Shown in pieces: positions 1-9,632 of a stretch of DNA of 64,000 bases. Source of the stretch: Euryodendron excelsum (Eukaryota; Streptophyta; Magnoliopsida; Ericales; Pentaphylacaceae). A model generated the notes under the pieces. The model did not search any database and was not told where the DNA came from. It saw nothing but the letters and a program-made list of their open reading frames with translations. The stretch's first letter is position 1. Each line of letters opens with the position of its first letter. The stretch covers positions 35,531,001 through 35,595,000 of the forward strand of contig CM065397.1 of assembly GCA_033060915.1 (NCBI GenBank), written 5' to 3'. Made by a program: the position numbers and the translations under genes.

Positions 1-500
1 CGGGTTTCCCGAGCTTTCTCCTTCAAAAGCTCCATTTTCAAAACATCTTTTTAGCTTTCTCGAGCTTTCTCCTTCAAAAGCTTTGCTTTCCAAAAATCCT
101 AGGTTTTTTAACTTTCGCCTCAAAAAGCTTAACTTTCTAAATTTCGGGTTTCTAGCTTTCGCCTCAAAAAGTTTAACTTTCAAAATTTTGGGTTTCTAGC
201 TTTCGCCTCGAAAAGCTTAACTTTCAAAATTTTGGGTTTTTTACCTTTCACCTCAAAAAGCTCAATTTTCAAAAGTCTGGGTTTTCTAGCTTTCGCCTCA
301 AAAAGCTTAACTTTCAAAATTTCAGGTTTTCTAGCTTTCACCTCAAAAAGCAAAACTTCCAAAATCTCGAGTTTTCAAGCTTTTGCCTTAAAAAGCGTAC
401 TATCAAAAAAGTTTCCAGGTTTTCAAAACTTTCTCCACAAAAAGTTTAATTCCAAAATCAAATTCTAGGTCTTCAAACCTTTCTCCTCAAAAGTTTCATT
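1..500. repeat. 45-bp degenerate tandem array
   Basis: A unit of about 45 bp (core AGCTTTCGCCTCAAAAAGC followed by a TTTCAAAATTT stretch) recurs roughly ten times and fades after position 500. Because 45 is divisible by three, a repetitive reading frame stays open on the minus strand (180-362). It is an artefact of the repeat, not a gene. Confidence 0.8.
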
Positions 501-802
501 CCAAGTTTTTAAAGTTTTTCAAACCCTTCCAATTCAAATCCAAATCCCTCCATTTTAGAAGGCCATTTCAAAATCATTTTAAAAAAAAAAAATCCTGAAT
601 CTCCCTAAAGGAGTGTCATTCCATTGGTCGGAATGTCAGTTCAAGAAAAATTTCAAAATCGAATTTTTAAAATTCCAAAATTCAAACAATCCAGTTTTCA
701 AAACTTAAAATGCCAAATTCCAACCACTCTGGTCCCTCCGATTGCCTCGCAGTCAACATGGGATCCTTCCTTATTATTTTTCTACCTTCAACAAGCAAAG
801 CC

Positions 803-819
803 AGAAAAAGAGGGGCAGC
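803..819 (+). other. Polypurine tract of element I
   Basis: AGAAAAAGAGGGGCAGC lies immediately before the LTR start TGTAAGCACC. It is identical over its core to the tract at 8289-8309 of element A on the other strand. Such a tract primes plus-strand DNA synthesis. Confidence 0.8.
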
Positions 820-984
820 TGTAAGCACCCCATTTTTGCCCGCTTGGCGATCTCCGGCCCAACCGGCTTCAGTTTCCAACACCACACCATGTGCAAGCTC
901 AAGATGAGCCTTTCAATCTCCAATTCAGTCAACTAGTCGCTTCTCAGGCCCACAAGGACCCGCTGGAGCTATAAGCACTATCAT

Positions 985-1325
985 TCCAGGCAGCTTTTCG
1001 AACCAAGCGGTCCCGGAAACCAACGCCATCTAGGTTGCTTCTCGGGATCGGGCGATCTTAGGGACCAACACCTCATCAAATTCCAGACAGTTCACTTCTG
1101 TCGCCTGCTAGCCCGCCAACATAGAATGTCTGTCATTTGGTAGTTCTCCGAGACCGGGTGTTCTCGGAGACCAACACCACCCTTCCAGGTAGCTTTTTGG
1201 GACCAGGCGTTCTCAGGAACCAGCGCCACCTTTACAGGTACTTCTCTAAGACCGAGCGTTCTTAGAGACCAACACCACACAGGTAGTTTTCTGAGACTGG
1301 GCGGTCTCGGGAACCAACACCTAGG
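985..1325 (+). repeat. Short degenerate repeats, about 45-50 bp
   Basis: The phrase GACCAACACC or a close variant recurs at about 1017, 1059, 1166, 1216, 1267 and 1310, each time preceded by a CGGTCTCGG-like segment. They occupy the U3 place where young LTRs have the hairpin arrays. Confidence 0.6.
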
Positions 1326-1614
1326 TCGACACCGGAGCCTGTTAGCCTGACTCGGTGAAAAATGACCAAACCTACCCCTTGGGCCTCCAGACAAGTTTTG
1401 GGAAAGTTCCAAATCCCTCAAAATGATGATTCCATCCTTCCAAAATGTTGTTAAACCGTTAGGCATCCCCTACACACCATTTGGTCCAAAAATGCCCCGA
1501 AATGCCCCGAAACAGCACCGGCCTTGGGATCTCGAGCAGAGGGTTTCACCACGCGCCCTTGTTTAACCCAAGGAGCACCCTACGACACTAAGCTCACACG
1601 ACGCAATAAAAGTT

Positions 1615-2150
1615 CCCTAGAGCATCTCGCAGACGCTCTGCCTAAATTGTCTTTTCTCCTAATTCCCTAGTTATAACGCACAATCAACTGACTTGAGAAA
1701 TGCGTAAATTAGGGAATTATCGAAAGCTCATCCATAGATCTTTCCATCGATATGGTTCGATCGAATGGATCGCTTCCCAAAGCCCTCCATTGTACGGTGT
1801 GAAAAAGATAACTTTCAACAACCCCTGGAGCGTCTCACAAACGCTCCGCCAACGTTGACTTTTTCTCCGATTCCCTAATCAAAACACACCGTCAAACAAC
1901 TTGAGAAATGCGTAAATTTGAAAATTCCTGAAAGTATTTCCAAAGTACTTTCCATCGGTACGGTCCGATCGAATAGATCGCTTCTCGAAGGTCTCGATCA
2001 CACGAAACGAAAATAGCCACTTTCAAACACCCCCGGAGCATATCACAGACGCTCTGCAAAAGTGACCTCTTTGGCACACTTCCCAAGATGATATCACTCA
2101 CCTCCAAACATAATTCAAACTTTTTGAAAACATGAAAGCTCACCGGAAGC
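1615..2150 (+). repeat. About 208-bp tandem repeat, 2.5 copies
   Basis: Three starts at about 1620, 1829 and 2037 share GGAGC(A/G)T...GCTC(T/C), the phrase ACTTGAGAAATGCGTAAATT and a GATCGAAT(A/G)GATCGCTTC segment. The second copy contains a 7-bp stem (GGAGCGT / ACGCTCC). The third copy is partial. Confidence 0.7.
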
Positions 2151-2435
2151 ACTAGGAGAACATCTTGAGTGCAACCGATTCCCCCGAAACCTTCCCGATT
2201 GACTTAATTATCGAGGCAAAGTTTGGATGAACCTTCCCGACGATGGAGGGTATGTACATGCGCTCAAATTTTGATCAAATCAACTGAATTTCGATCAATG
2301 GTTGAGATTTAACCAGTACATAAGTTGGCACGTGTCATTCTGGCAATGGAACAGTACTTTCGCATGTCCTACATGCGCAAGGCCAAATTTTGGCCATGCG
2401 CATGTAGCACATGCGCCAGGCCTGTGCTAGATTGC

Positions 2436-2446
2436 CTATAAATAGA
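2436..2446 (+). promoter_or_regulatory. TATA box of element I LTR
   Basis: CTATAAATAGA followed by a GC-richer segment, at the same relative place as TATAAATA in other LTRs of the family. Confidence 0.6.
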
Positions 2447-2558
2447 GGCCTCCCCCTTTGTATATTCTAGGTCTGAAATTGATGCGAAGCTTTACTGAAA
2501 TCACTCCAGAAACTCGAATCACTACATATATTCTACCACTCCAATACTTAGGCTAGAT

Positions 2559-2563
2559 TCTAC
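2559..2563. repeat. Target site duplication of element A, left copy
   Basis: tctac lies directly before TGTCGCGCCC and is repeated exactly at 20601-20605 directly after the other end of element A. Confidence 0.95.
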
Positions 2564-2714
2564 TGTCGCGCCCAGATTTTTCGCACTCGAGAAATACTCA
2601 CCCAAGCGGGAAAAATGTTGTACTCTCTCGTTAGAACTCACCCTCCTAAAAGAATGAGTGCGACTAGGTTTGAATTGAAAATTGGTTTGAATAAAGGGCT
2701 TTAGAAAAAGATTC

Positions 2715-2750
2715 GGAGTCGCCACCTAACTTGATTAAGGTGAGTTAGGT
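2715..2750 (-). other. Conserved U5 hairpin plus primer-site-like motif
   Basis: On the minus strand ACCTAACT (2750-2743) pairs perfectly with AGTTAGGT (2731-2724), followed by GTGGCGACTCC (2725-2715). That motif resembles the true primer-binding site. The block recurs near the end of nearly every LTR of the family, for example at 55857-55892. Confidence 0.6.
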
Positions 2751-3559
2751 CACCTAAAAACTAAGAATAATCCGAAGACTACACTTAGGGTTTTTGGAAA
2801 ACAATTTTGAAAATATCTCCTCAAGAGAGGGTTTTTAAGAAAAACAGGTTGTTTGGCAACCTTTGGAAAACATTTAGCCCTTTTTTTAAAAATAACTCCT
2901 TTTGGTCTTTGAAATCAGTGATCCTAGGTTCGGAGGTTGGTTACGTGTAGGGAAGACGCACTAAGCTATCACCCTACCCCGCCCTTTCGGTACCTACATG
3001 TCAATCTACCCTAGATTCACCTATGAGAGTCTTTAATTAACCCATGTCCAATCCTATCCACTTTAGAAAAACAATATTTGAAAAATATAATGCATGATAC
3101 GCAGGTGCAAGATAAGAGAATTCAAAAATAGATTTGGAGATAAATTTGAAAAGAATTTGATTTGAAAATAAATTTGAAGAGATGGAATTTGAAATTGGAA
3201 AGTTTGAAAACTTGGAAATAGGGATTTGAAAATAGAAAAATTTTGAAATTGGAACTTTGAAAATAGATTGGAATTTGAAACTCGAAAATATGGAGACCAC
3301 ACCCATGAGGGAGGAATTAAAAGTTTGAAAAGTGTTGTGACCGCACCTATGAAGGTTGCCTACGTATCCTTTTGGGGGAATCAGGTCAGTCGTAGTTCGG
3401 ACCGGAGTCCGATTGAAAATAGAAGGTTGGATTGGAAGAAAAAGATTTGAATTGGGAATTGAATTTGATTTGAAATTAGAAGAGGAGATTGAAAATTGAA
3501 GTTGAGAAGATTGGACTTTGATTTGAAAAGATTGATTTTGGAAAGACTTGGTTTTGGAA

Positions 3560-5200
3560 AAGAGAAGGTTTAAGAAAACCTAGACTTAGGGAAAGCTTGA
3601 CTCGACGTGGAAGGTTTAGGAGATTAGGAAATATTTGAATTAGGAAATGTTCGATTTAGGAAAGTTTCGAATTAGAAAAGTTTCATTTTTGGAAAGTTTT
3701 GAAATTAGGAAAGTTTTAGGTTTAGGAAAGTTTTCGAAAAAGGAAAGGTTTTCAGATTAGGAAAGTTCCCAAATTAGGAAAGTTTTGAAAATCGGAAAGT
3801 TTTGAATTTAGAAATGTTTTGAAAAAGGGAAGTTTTGAATTTGGAAAGCTTTGAAAACAAGGAAGTTTTGAAAATAAGAAAAGTTTCGTTTTGGGAAAGG
3901 TTTGAAAGAGGAAAGTTTTCAATTTAGGAAATGTTTGAAAAAAGGAAAGTTTCAACTTAAGAAAGTCTTGAATTTAGGAAGTTTGGAATTTAGAAAAGTC
4001 TTAAATTTGGAAAGATTTGAAGTTTAAGAGAGTTTAGAATTTAGAAAGTTCTAGGTTCAGAAAGATTCAACTTAAGAAAGTTTTAAATTTAGTAAGTTTT
4101 GAATTTAGGAAGCTTAAAATTTTAGAAAGATTTGAAATTTAGAAAGTTTAGGATTTAGAAAGTTTTAGAGTTTGAATTTTAGAAAGTCTTGAAATTAGGA
4201 AAGGTTTGAATTTAGGAAAGGTTTGAAAGCTTATATTTGAAAAGTTAAGATTTGAAAAGAGGGTAGAATTAGGAAAGGGTTGAATTAGGAAAGATTTGAA
4301 GGTTGAGTTTTAAAGTTTAGGAAATATTTATATGTTCAAGTTTTTAGAAACTTAAGGTTTAAGAAAGTGGAAGTTTAGGAAGAATTCGAATTAAGAAAGA
4401 GTTGGATTTTGAAACTTAAGGAAAGATTTGAAGTTTAGGTTTAGGAAACATATGGTTTAGGAAGGTAGGAAATTAGGAAGGGATTGGATTTGGTTTCTAA
4501 AAGAGAAAGGTTTGATTTATTTTCAAAAACGGAGGATAGGATCTAGTTTCCTAAACGGGGAGATTGGATTTGGTTTCTTAAAGGGAAGATTTGATTTGAC
4601 AAGGATTTGGAAAGGGAGATTCTAGAAACCTTATATTTGGAAAATTGTTGTTTTGACGTAGAAAAGAGGTTTTGAAAACATGTATAGTTTGGATGTGAAA
4701 ACGAGAGGTTTTGGAAACCTAGGTTTAGGGCAAAGGTTGAAAATCGTGTTTTTGGAAAGAAAACTAGGGTTTCCTAATTGTGGGTTCTAGGGTTTGGTTT
4801 GGGCTCTAAGGAAAGAGTTTCTTTTTTTTGGAAAACGCGTTTTTGGAAATGAAGGTTTTCTAGAAGGGAATCCTAGGGAGGAGTTTTTTTGGAAAGCATG
4901 TTTATGGAAACGTAGAGTTTAGAAAGAAAATCCTATAGGGGAATTTCTAGAAGGAATATTCTGGGAGGAGAGTTTTTAGAAAGATTTTTAGGGAGTGTTT
5001 TTAGAAAGTGAATTTTGAGGAAAGAAAGCTTTCGAAAGGAGTTGAAAAAGGGAGTTTTGAAAAAGAGATTGTCAAAGGGAGTTTTTGAAACCAATTTTGA
5101 AGAGGGGAGTTTTAGGGAAGTATGTTGAAAAAGAGATTTTTAAGAAGAGATTTTTAAAGAGAATTTTTGGAAAGTATAAAAACATCTCACTTTCCTAAAA
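3560..5200 (-). repeat. G-depleted, pyrimidine-rich LTR segment
   Basis: About 1.6 kb of 12-20-bp degenerate repeats of the type CTTTCCTAATTTCAAAAC on the sense strand. On the plus strand C is almost absent. It lies downstream of the TATA box and would be in the RNA leader. No coding capacity is seen. Equivalent segments exist in every other LTR of the family. Confidence 0.75.
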
Positions 5201-6057
5201 CAATTCTAGCCATAAGAGGACTAGAATCACTTTAAGAAAGTGGTTTTGAAAACAAGGTTTGAAAATATAGACCAAAAGGCCACTTTTAATATAACACTTT
5301 CCTAAAGCAACCCTAGCCATGGAAAGGCTAGAATCACCCTAGAATTGTGATTTTGAAAACAAGTTTTTGAAAGAGAGATTTGGATGCAATTTTGAAAACA
5401 AGTTTAAAAACGTTTTGAAAAACAACTTTGAAAACAGTTTTTGGAAGATGCAAGACTATGATATGCACAATGCAATTTGGGGGTCGTGAACATACAAGGC
5501 TAAGGCTTCACCACATAATCAAGGGGGTCGGACCCACGTGGTCTTTGGTTAGACTAGAAGAAAGCCCTCGACACGGTGACTCTCCCATAGCCCAATCCTA
5601 CACATGGACCGGGAATCCCCTTGTTTCAAGCATGCAAAGAAAGGGGGGGAAAGAGATGGGGGATTAAAATAGAGAAAACCCAAGTGGGTTGGAGAGAGAA
5701 GAGAGAGGGGGGGAGTGCGGAAATTTAAAGAGAAAACCTACCTTGTATCTTCTTTAATTTGCGCGTCGCGCTGTCTTCAATCTTCGGTCTTCGTCTTGAT
5801 CTTCTTCTTCAACCTTCAAGGGTTGTCTTCAAATTTTGGATGGCAGCTCTTCAAGTCTTCCAAAGATGGTTGAAGGATAGTGTATGAGTGTATGGGGGTG
5901 TGTATGAGTGTATAGGAGGCTAGGGTTTGTGTATAGTGGCTAGGGTTTGGGAAAACCTAGGGAGGCTAGGCTTTTGGAGGTCCTTAAGCTCTGTATATCG
6001 AATTGTGTGATTCCTAGGTTAAGTTTGCAGACCCCTTTCATGTTGATCAAGGCTCTG

Positions 6058-6065
6058 TATTTATA
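6058..6065 (-). promoter_or_regulatory. TATA box, left LTR of A
   Basis: TATAAATA on the minus strand followed by CAGAGCC, as in all the other LTRs. It fixes the sense direction of the element. Confidence 0.8.
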
Positions 6066-6074
6066 GAAGTTGGA

Positions 6075-6190
6075 CAAGCCTGGCGCCTGTTGCAGTGGCG
6101 CCAGGGCAAAATTTATACTGGCGCCACTAGGAGTGGCGCCAGACCATTTTTTGGCTTGGCACCACTGCTAGTGGCGCCAGCCATTTAGGA
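6075..6190 (-). promoter_or_regulatory. Palindrome cluster upstream of TATA
   Basis: Three modules built on the self-complementary core TGGCGCCA, spaced about 35-40 bp, lie directly upstream of the TATA box. The same cluster is found in E, F, C, G, J and the right LTR of A. One plausible reading is a binding site for a dimeric factor; the core partly fits the plant E2F consensus TTSSCGCS. Confidence 0.65.
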
Positions 6191-6419
6191 AACAATTAAG
6201 GTCGGCAAGCAACGTATCTTTGACTAGATTTGGGCGCCTGTACTAGTGACTACCATGTAAACTTTAGCCTGGCTTCACTAGGAGTGACTCCGTAAAGTCC
6301 GGGAATGATTTGAAGGAGCCGGGAGTGACCCGGAAGGCCGGAAAGGAGCAGGAACACTTAAAATAGTGTCCTGGAGGTATTTGAGTTGAAAAGTGAGGAT
6401 TGGATGTATCGGAAAGGTT

Positions 6420-7230
6420 GACCGAGCCTTTAGGGGCAAAACGGTCAATCGGACCGGAAAACTGCCGGGACAGACTCAAACTGTCCCGGAAGAAGACTTG
6501 GGATCTGGAAACATTATTTAGAATGTTCCCAGAGGTTGCCGGTTTGATACCCAGAGCCGGCGTGGTCGAAAATGGAGACCGGCCCACCAGGGGCAAAACG
6601 GTCATTTTGTACCGGGTTTGCCGGAACTGACTCAGAATGGTCCGGAAAGGTAAAGGAAGGTTGAGAACACTATAGAAAGTGTTCCCGAGTTATTACCGGT
6701 TTGATACCCAGAGCCGGTGTGGTTGAAGAAGGAGACCGGCCTCTAGGGGCAAAACGGTCATTTTGTACCGGGTTGGCTGGAACTGACTCGGAATAGTCCG
6801 AAAAGGTAAAGGAAGGTTGAGAATACTATAAAAAGTATTCTCGGGACATTACCGGTTTCGTACTCAAAGCCGGTATGGTCGAAGAAGGAGACCGGCCCTC
6901 TAGGGGCAAAACGGTCATTTTGTACCGAGTTGGCCGGAACTGACTCGGAATGATCCGGAAAGGTAAAGGAAGGTTGAGAATACTATAAAAAGTATTCTCG
7001 GGACATTACTGGTTTGATACTCAAAGCCGGTATGGTCGAAGAAGGAGACCGGCCCTCTATAGGCAAAACGGTCATTTTGTACCGGGTTCGCCGGAACTGA
7101 CTCGGAATGGTCCGGAAAGGTAAAGGAAGGTTGAGAATACTATAAAAAGTATTCTCAGGGGGTTACCGGTTTGATACCCAGAGCCGGTGTGGTTCCTGAG
7201 GCGTTCGGATGCCTAGGGGCAAAATGGTCA
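6420..7230 (-). repeat. 157-bp tandem array, left LTR (about six units)
   Basis: The phrase GGGGCAAAACGGTCATTTTG recurs at about 6591, 6748, 6904 and 7061, with weaker copies at about 6433 and 7213. Each unit contains a stem-loop; three start at 6819, 6976 and 7133, exactly 157 bp apart. The right LTR has about five units. Confidence 0.9.
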
Positions 7231-7309
7231 TCTTGACCGAAAAGTCTCGGAAAAGGTCCTAAGGGTAGTCTGGTCCTTTTTCACTGAAGTGAGCTAACAA
7301 ACACGGGTA

Positions 7310-7690
7310 TTGACCTAGGTTTTGAGTGTTTCCGCCACTCTAACGGTGTGAGTATTTCCGCTACTCGGACGGGGTTAAAGATTTGTGAGTATTTCCGCTA
7401 GTCGGACGAGGTTGATGATTTGAGAGTATTTCCGCTACTCGAACGGGGTTGATGATTTGGGAGTATTTCCGTTACCCTAACGGTTTTGTGAGTATTTCTG
7501 CTACTCTAACGGGTCTATGAGTATTTCCGCTACTCTAATGGGTTTGTGAGTATTTCCGCTACTCTAATGGGTTTATGAGTATTTTAGCTACTCTAACGGT
7601 TGAGTATTTCCGCTACCTAACGGTTGAGTATTTCCGCTACTCGGTCGGCTCTGTGCGTATTTCTGCTACTCTAACGGTTGTGTGAGTAGT
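7310..7690 (-). repeat. 29-bp tandem array, left LTR
   Basis: About a dozen units of roughly 29 bp, each with GAGTA-TTTCCGC-TACTC on the plus strand, forming a 5-bp stem with a 7-nt loop. Spacing varies slightly. There are no unique spacers. Confidence 0.85.
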
Positions 7691-7699
7691 TTTGCTACT

Positions 7700-7945
7700 C
7701 GGACCATCTCGAGGAATAAACTGTCTCGAGAGAGGGATTGGAAAGGGGTCTTATCGTCTCCGAAGAGACGTGCCTGGATTGGAACCGTCTCGAGGAATAA
7801 ACTGTCTCGAGAGACGGATTGGAAAGGGGTCTTATCGTCTCCGAAGAGACGTGCCTGGATTGCAACCGTCTCGAGGAATAAACTGTCTCGAGAGAGGGAT
7901 TGGAAAGGGGTCTTACCGACTCCGAAGAGACGTGCCTGGGTTTTG
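7700..7945 (-). repeat. 81-bp tandem array, left LTR (three units)
   Basis: Three near-identical 81-bp units. Each holds CTCGAG repeats around GAATAAACTGT and the hairpin CGTCTCTTCGGAGACG (sense strand, for example 7770-7755). Because 81 is divisible by three, several frames stay open across the array; these are not genes. Confidence 0.9.
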
Positions 7946-8288
7946 AGTATTTTCGCCACTCTAACGGTGTTGTGAGTGTTTCCGCCACCCTAACGGTTTT
8001 GTGAGTGTTTCCGCCACTCTGACGGTTTTGTGAGTAGTTTTACTACTTGGACCGTCTCGAGGAATAAACTGTCTCGAGAGGGGGATTGGAATTGGAATAA
8101 GAAAGGATAATGCCCCCAAGGGCATTTTGGTCATTTTGCCTCTATTTGGGCCTGACAGGCCCGCGAAGCGATGGAAAGACGAAATTTGGACTAGAGGATT
8201 GGATTCGATTGGAATATGTCCATAATGACTTGGAAACAAATCTGGACGGAGTGTAGATTGCGGAGCGGTCAAAAATGGGGTGCTGACA

Positions 8289-8309
8289 GCTGCCCCTCTT
8301 TTTCTGTCT
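8289..8309 (-). other. Polypurine tract of element A
   Basis: On the minus strand AGAAAAAGAGGGGCAGC abuts the 3' LTR. It matches the tract at 803-819. Confidence 0.85.
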
Positions 8310-8479
8310 TTGCTTGTCAAAGACAGAAAACGATAAGAGTAAGAGTCCCATGTTGACCGCGAGGCAGTCGGAGGGACGGACACTGGAAATCTTTCGACAA
8401 CGGGGGTAAAAAACGGATAACGGGCCAAAAAGGCCTTCGAAAATAAGTTTTGGCGGAAAAAAGGGCAAAACTGCCCAGA

Positions 8480-8555
8480 ATTTATACCTGGCGCCACTAG
8501 CAGCGGCGCCTTTGGTAAAAATCAACTGGCACCTCTGCTAGTGGCGCCAGGCCTA
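8480..8555 (+). promoter_or_regulatory. Palindrome block 5' of the PMD gene, shared with the LTR
   Basis: TGGCGCCACTAGCAG followed by CGGCGCC (8489-8510), then TGGCACCTCTGCTAGTGGCG (8527-8546) leading into a second core. The segment is colinear on the plus strand with the LTR palindrome cluster at about 6110-6190, including the flanking AATTTATAC. It lies about 200 bp upstream of the proposed first donor site, so it is the likely promoter region of the antisense gene. No clear plus-strand TATA box was seen. Confidence 0.5.
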
Positions 8556-8752
8556 AGGCTAAAAACCAGAAAATTTATGGTTCGAACACCCACAGGATTT
8601 GAAGAGTTTTTGAAGAATCTGAGAGTTTTCAAGCGGAAACCGACTTGAACCGTGAAGAAGCATTCCTTGGGGACCACGGGTGATTGCCGGAGGGAGTCCA
8701 CGTCGCCGGAAAAGTCGCCGGAAGTGAAGATTTCGTCGGAGAACTTCCAAAG
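8556..8752 (+). other. Candidate 5' untranslated exon of PMD gene
   Basis: This segment is richer in GC than the following intron, contains GTCGCCGGAAAAGTCGCCGG, and ends at a good plant donor (CAAAG/GTGAGT, GT at 8753). The transcription start is not determined. Confidence 0.5.
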
Positions 8753-9631
8753 GTGAGTTTTCAAATTTTGTTGATTTTGATGTGTAGAACTTCATTTGAA
8801 TCATGTGAATAGTGGAAATTGATGTTTTGATATGCTTTGAACACTTTGATGATGTTGTTTTTGCATTTTGATGGTTGTTTGATTGAATTTGAGTGATTAT
8901 ATGTGAATGTGCAAAGGGGGTTTTCTGCAGGAATGAGAAATTTGTTCCTACAGGCATGGGTAATGGGTTTTCTGGCCATGTTTTTGTGCAATGTGACTTA
9001 GAAAAATGTGTTTGACAACCGTATGAAGTTTCGTGATTTTTTGAAAACTCGGTGAATTTTTGATTTTTTGAAAAATAGAAAAATATTTAGAAAATTAGGA
9101 AAAATTAGAAAATTCAAGAAATTGATGAAATTTTTGAAGTTTGAAATTTGGAAAAATGTAGGAATATTTTGAAAACATTTGAGGTGATTTTGAAAAATTT
9201 TTGGGAGCTTTTTGAAAACCATTGATTTATTTGAAAAATAAAACATGAGTTTTGAAAATTTTAAAAAATTGGAAATTGTGCACGGGTGCCATTGTTATGT
9301 GATTGTGACGTTGGAAGGTGCATATTTCGTGTTTTGTGTTGATGTCATGGGCGTTGTAAGGGCCACTTTTAAACGGGACTCTGCCGAAATTTTTAGAAAT
9401 TATGAAAAGAGTTGGTTAAAATTTTAGAAACAAAATCTTTTTGAAGGGAAAAGGCAGAGAACCCTTGAGACGTGATTTGGAGTTGGAAAGTCAAGATATG
9501 TGAAAATTTTGTTTTTGATTTGTTATTCAAAATCTTTTATTTGTTTTGTGTTATTTGTTTGTTTTATTTTATTGTTATTTAAACTGCATGGATGGTATAT
9601 TTACATCACTTACCTTGGCTTACCTTTTCAG
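8753..9631 (+). other. Intron 1 of PMD gene, in the 5' UTR
   Basis: 879 bp, strongly T/A-rich as plant introns are. It starts GTGAGT and ends in a pyrimidine tract TACCTTTTCAG. The start codon lies two bases into the next exon. Open frames inside it (8998-9246 minus, 9245-9427 plus) look random. Confidence 0.65.
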
Positions 9632-9632
9632 G

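Larger units (their letters stand above)
1..819 (+). mobile_element. Element I, 3' internal end (sense plus)
   Basis: The sequence runs up to a polypurine tract and then directly into an LTR start (TGTAAGC at 820), so it is the last part of the interior of an outer element. The final ~90 bases match the reverse complement of the corresponding end of element A (8289-8400), which shows the two are related. No coding region is seen. The rest of the element lies left of the window. Confidence 0.75.
820..2563 (+). mobile_element. 3' LTR of element I, first part
   Basis: Starts TGTAAGCACCCC and runs through U3 to a TATA box at 2436. It is cut at 2563 by element A and resumes at 20606. Rejoined length is about 4.48 kb. 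Its U3 is unlike that of the other family members: it lacks the 81-bp and 157-bp arrays and carries its own short repeats instead, so it is a diverged member. Confidence 0.75.
2564..8288 (-). mobile_element. Element A LTR, left copy (3' LTR in sense)
   Basis: 5725 bp with terminal TG...CA. In sense order it holds the 81-bp, 29-bp and 157-bp arrays, the palindrome cluster, the TATA box, an R/U5 region, a long pyrimidine-rich stretch and the conserved U5 blocks. It carries one more 157-bp unit than the right copy, which accounts for almost all of the 159-bp length difference. Confidence 0.93.

Noticed and set aside
8289..8320. Primer-binding site to the right of the left LTR
   Set aside because: No TGG-led tRNA match. 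The sequence is a polypurine tract on the minus strand, which together with the TATA direction sets sense as minus.
7666..8525. Open frames of 84-178 codons in the U3 arrays of element A
   Set aside because: Same repeat artefact plus non-coding U3. Overlapping frames on both strands have equal claims.
9245..9427. Small plus-strand open frame MSFENFKKLE...
   Set aside because: It lies inside the T/A-rich 5' UTR intron of the PMD gene and has no recognisable features.
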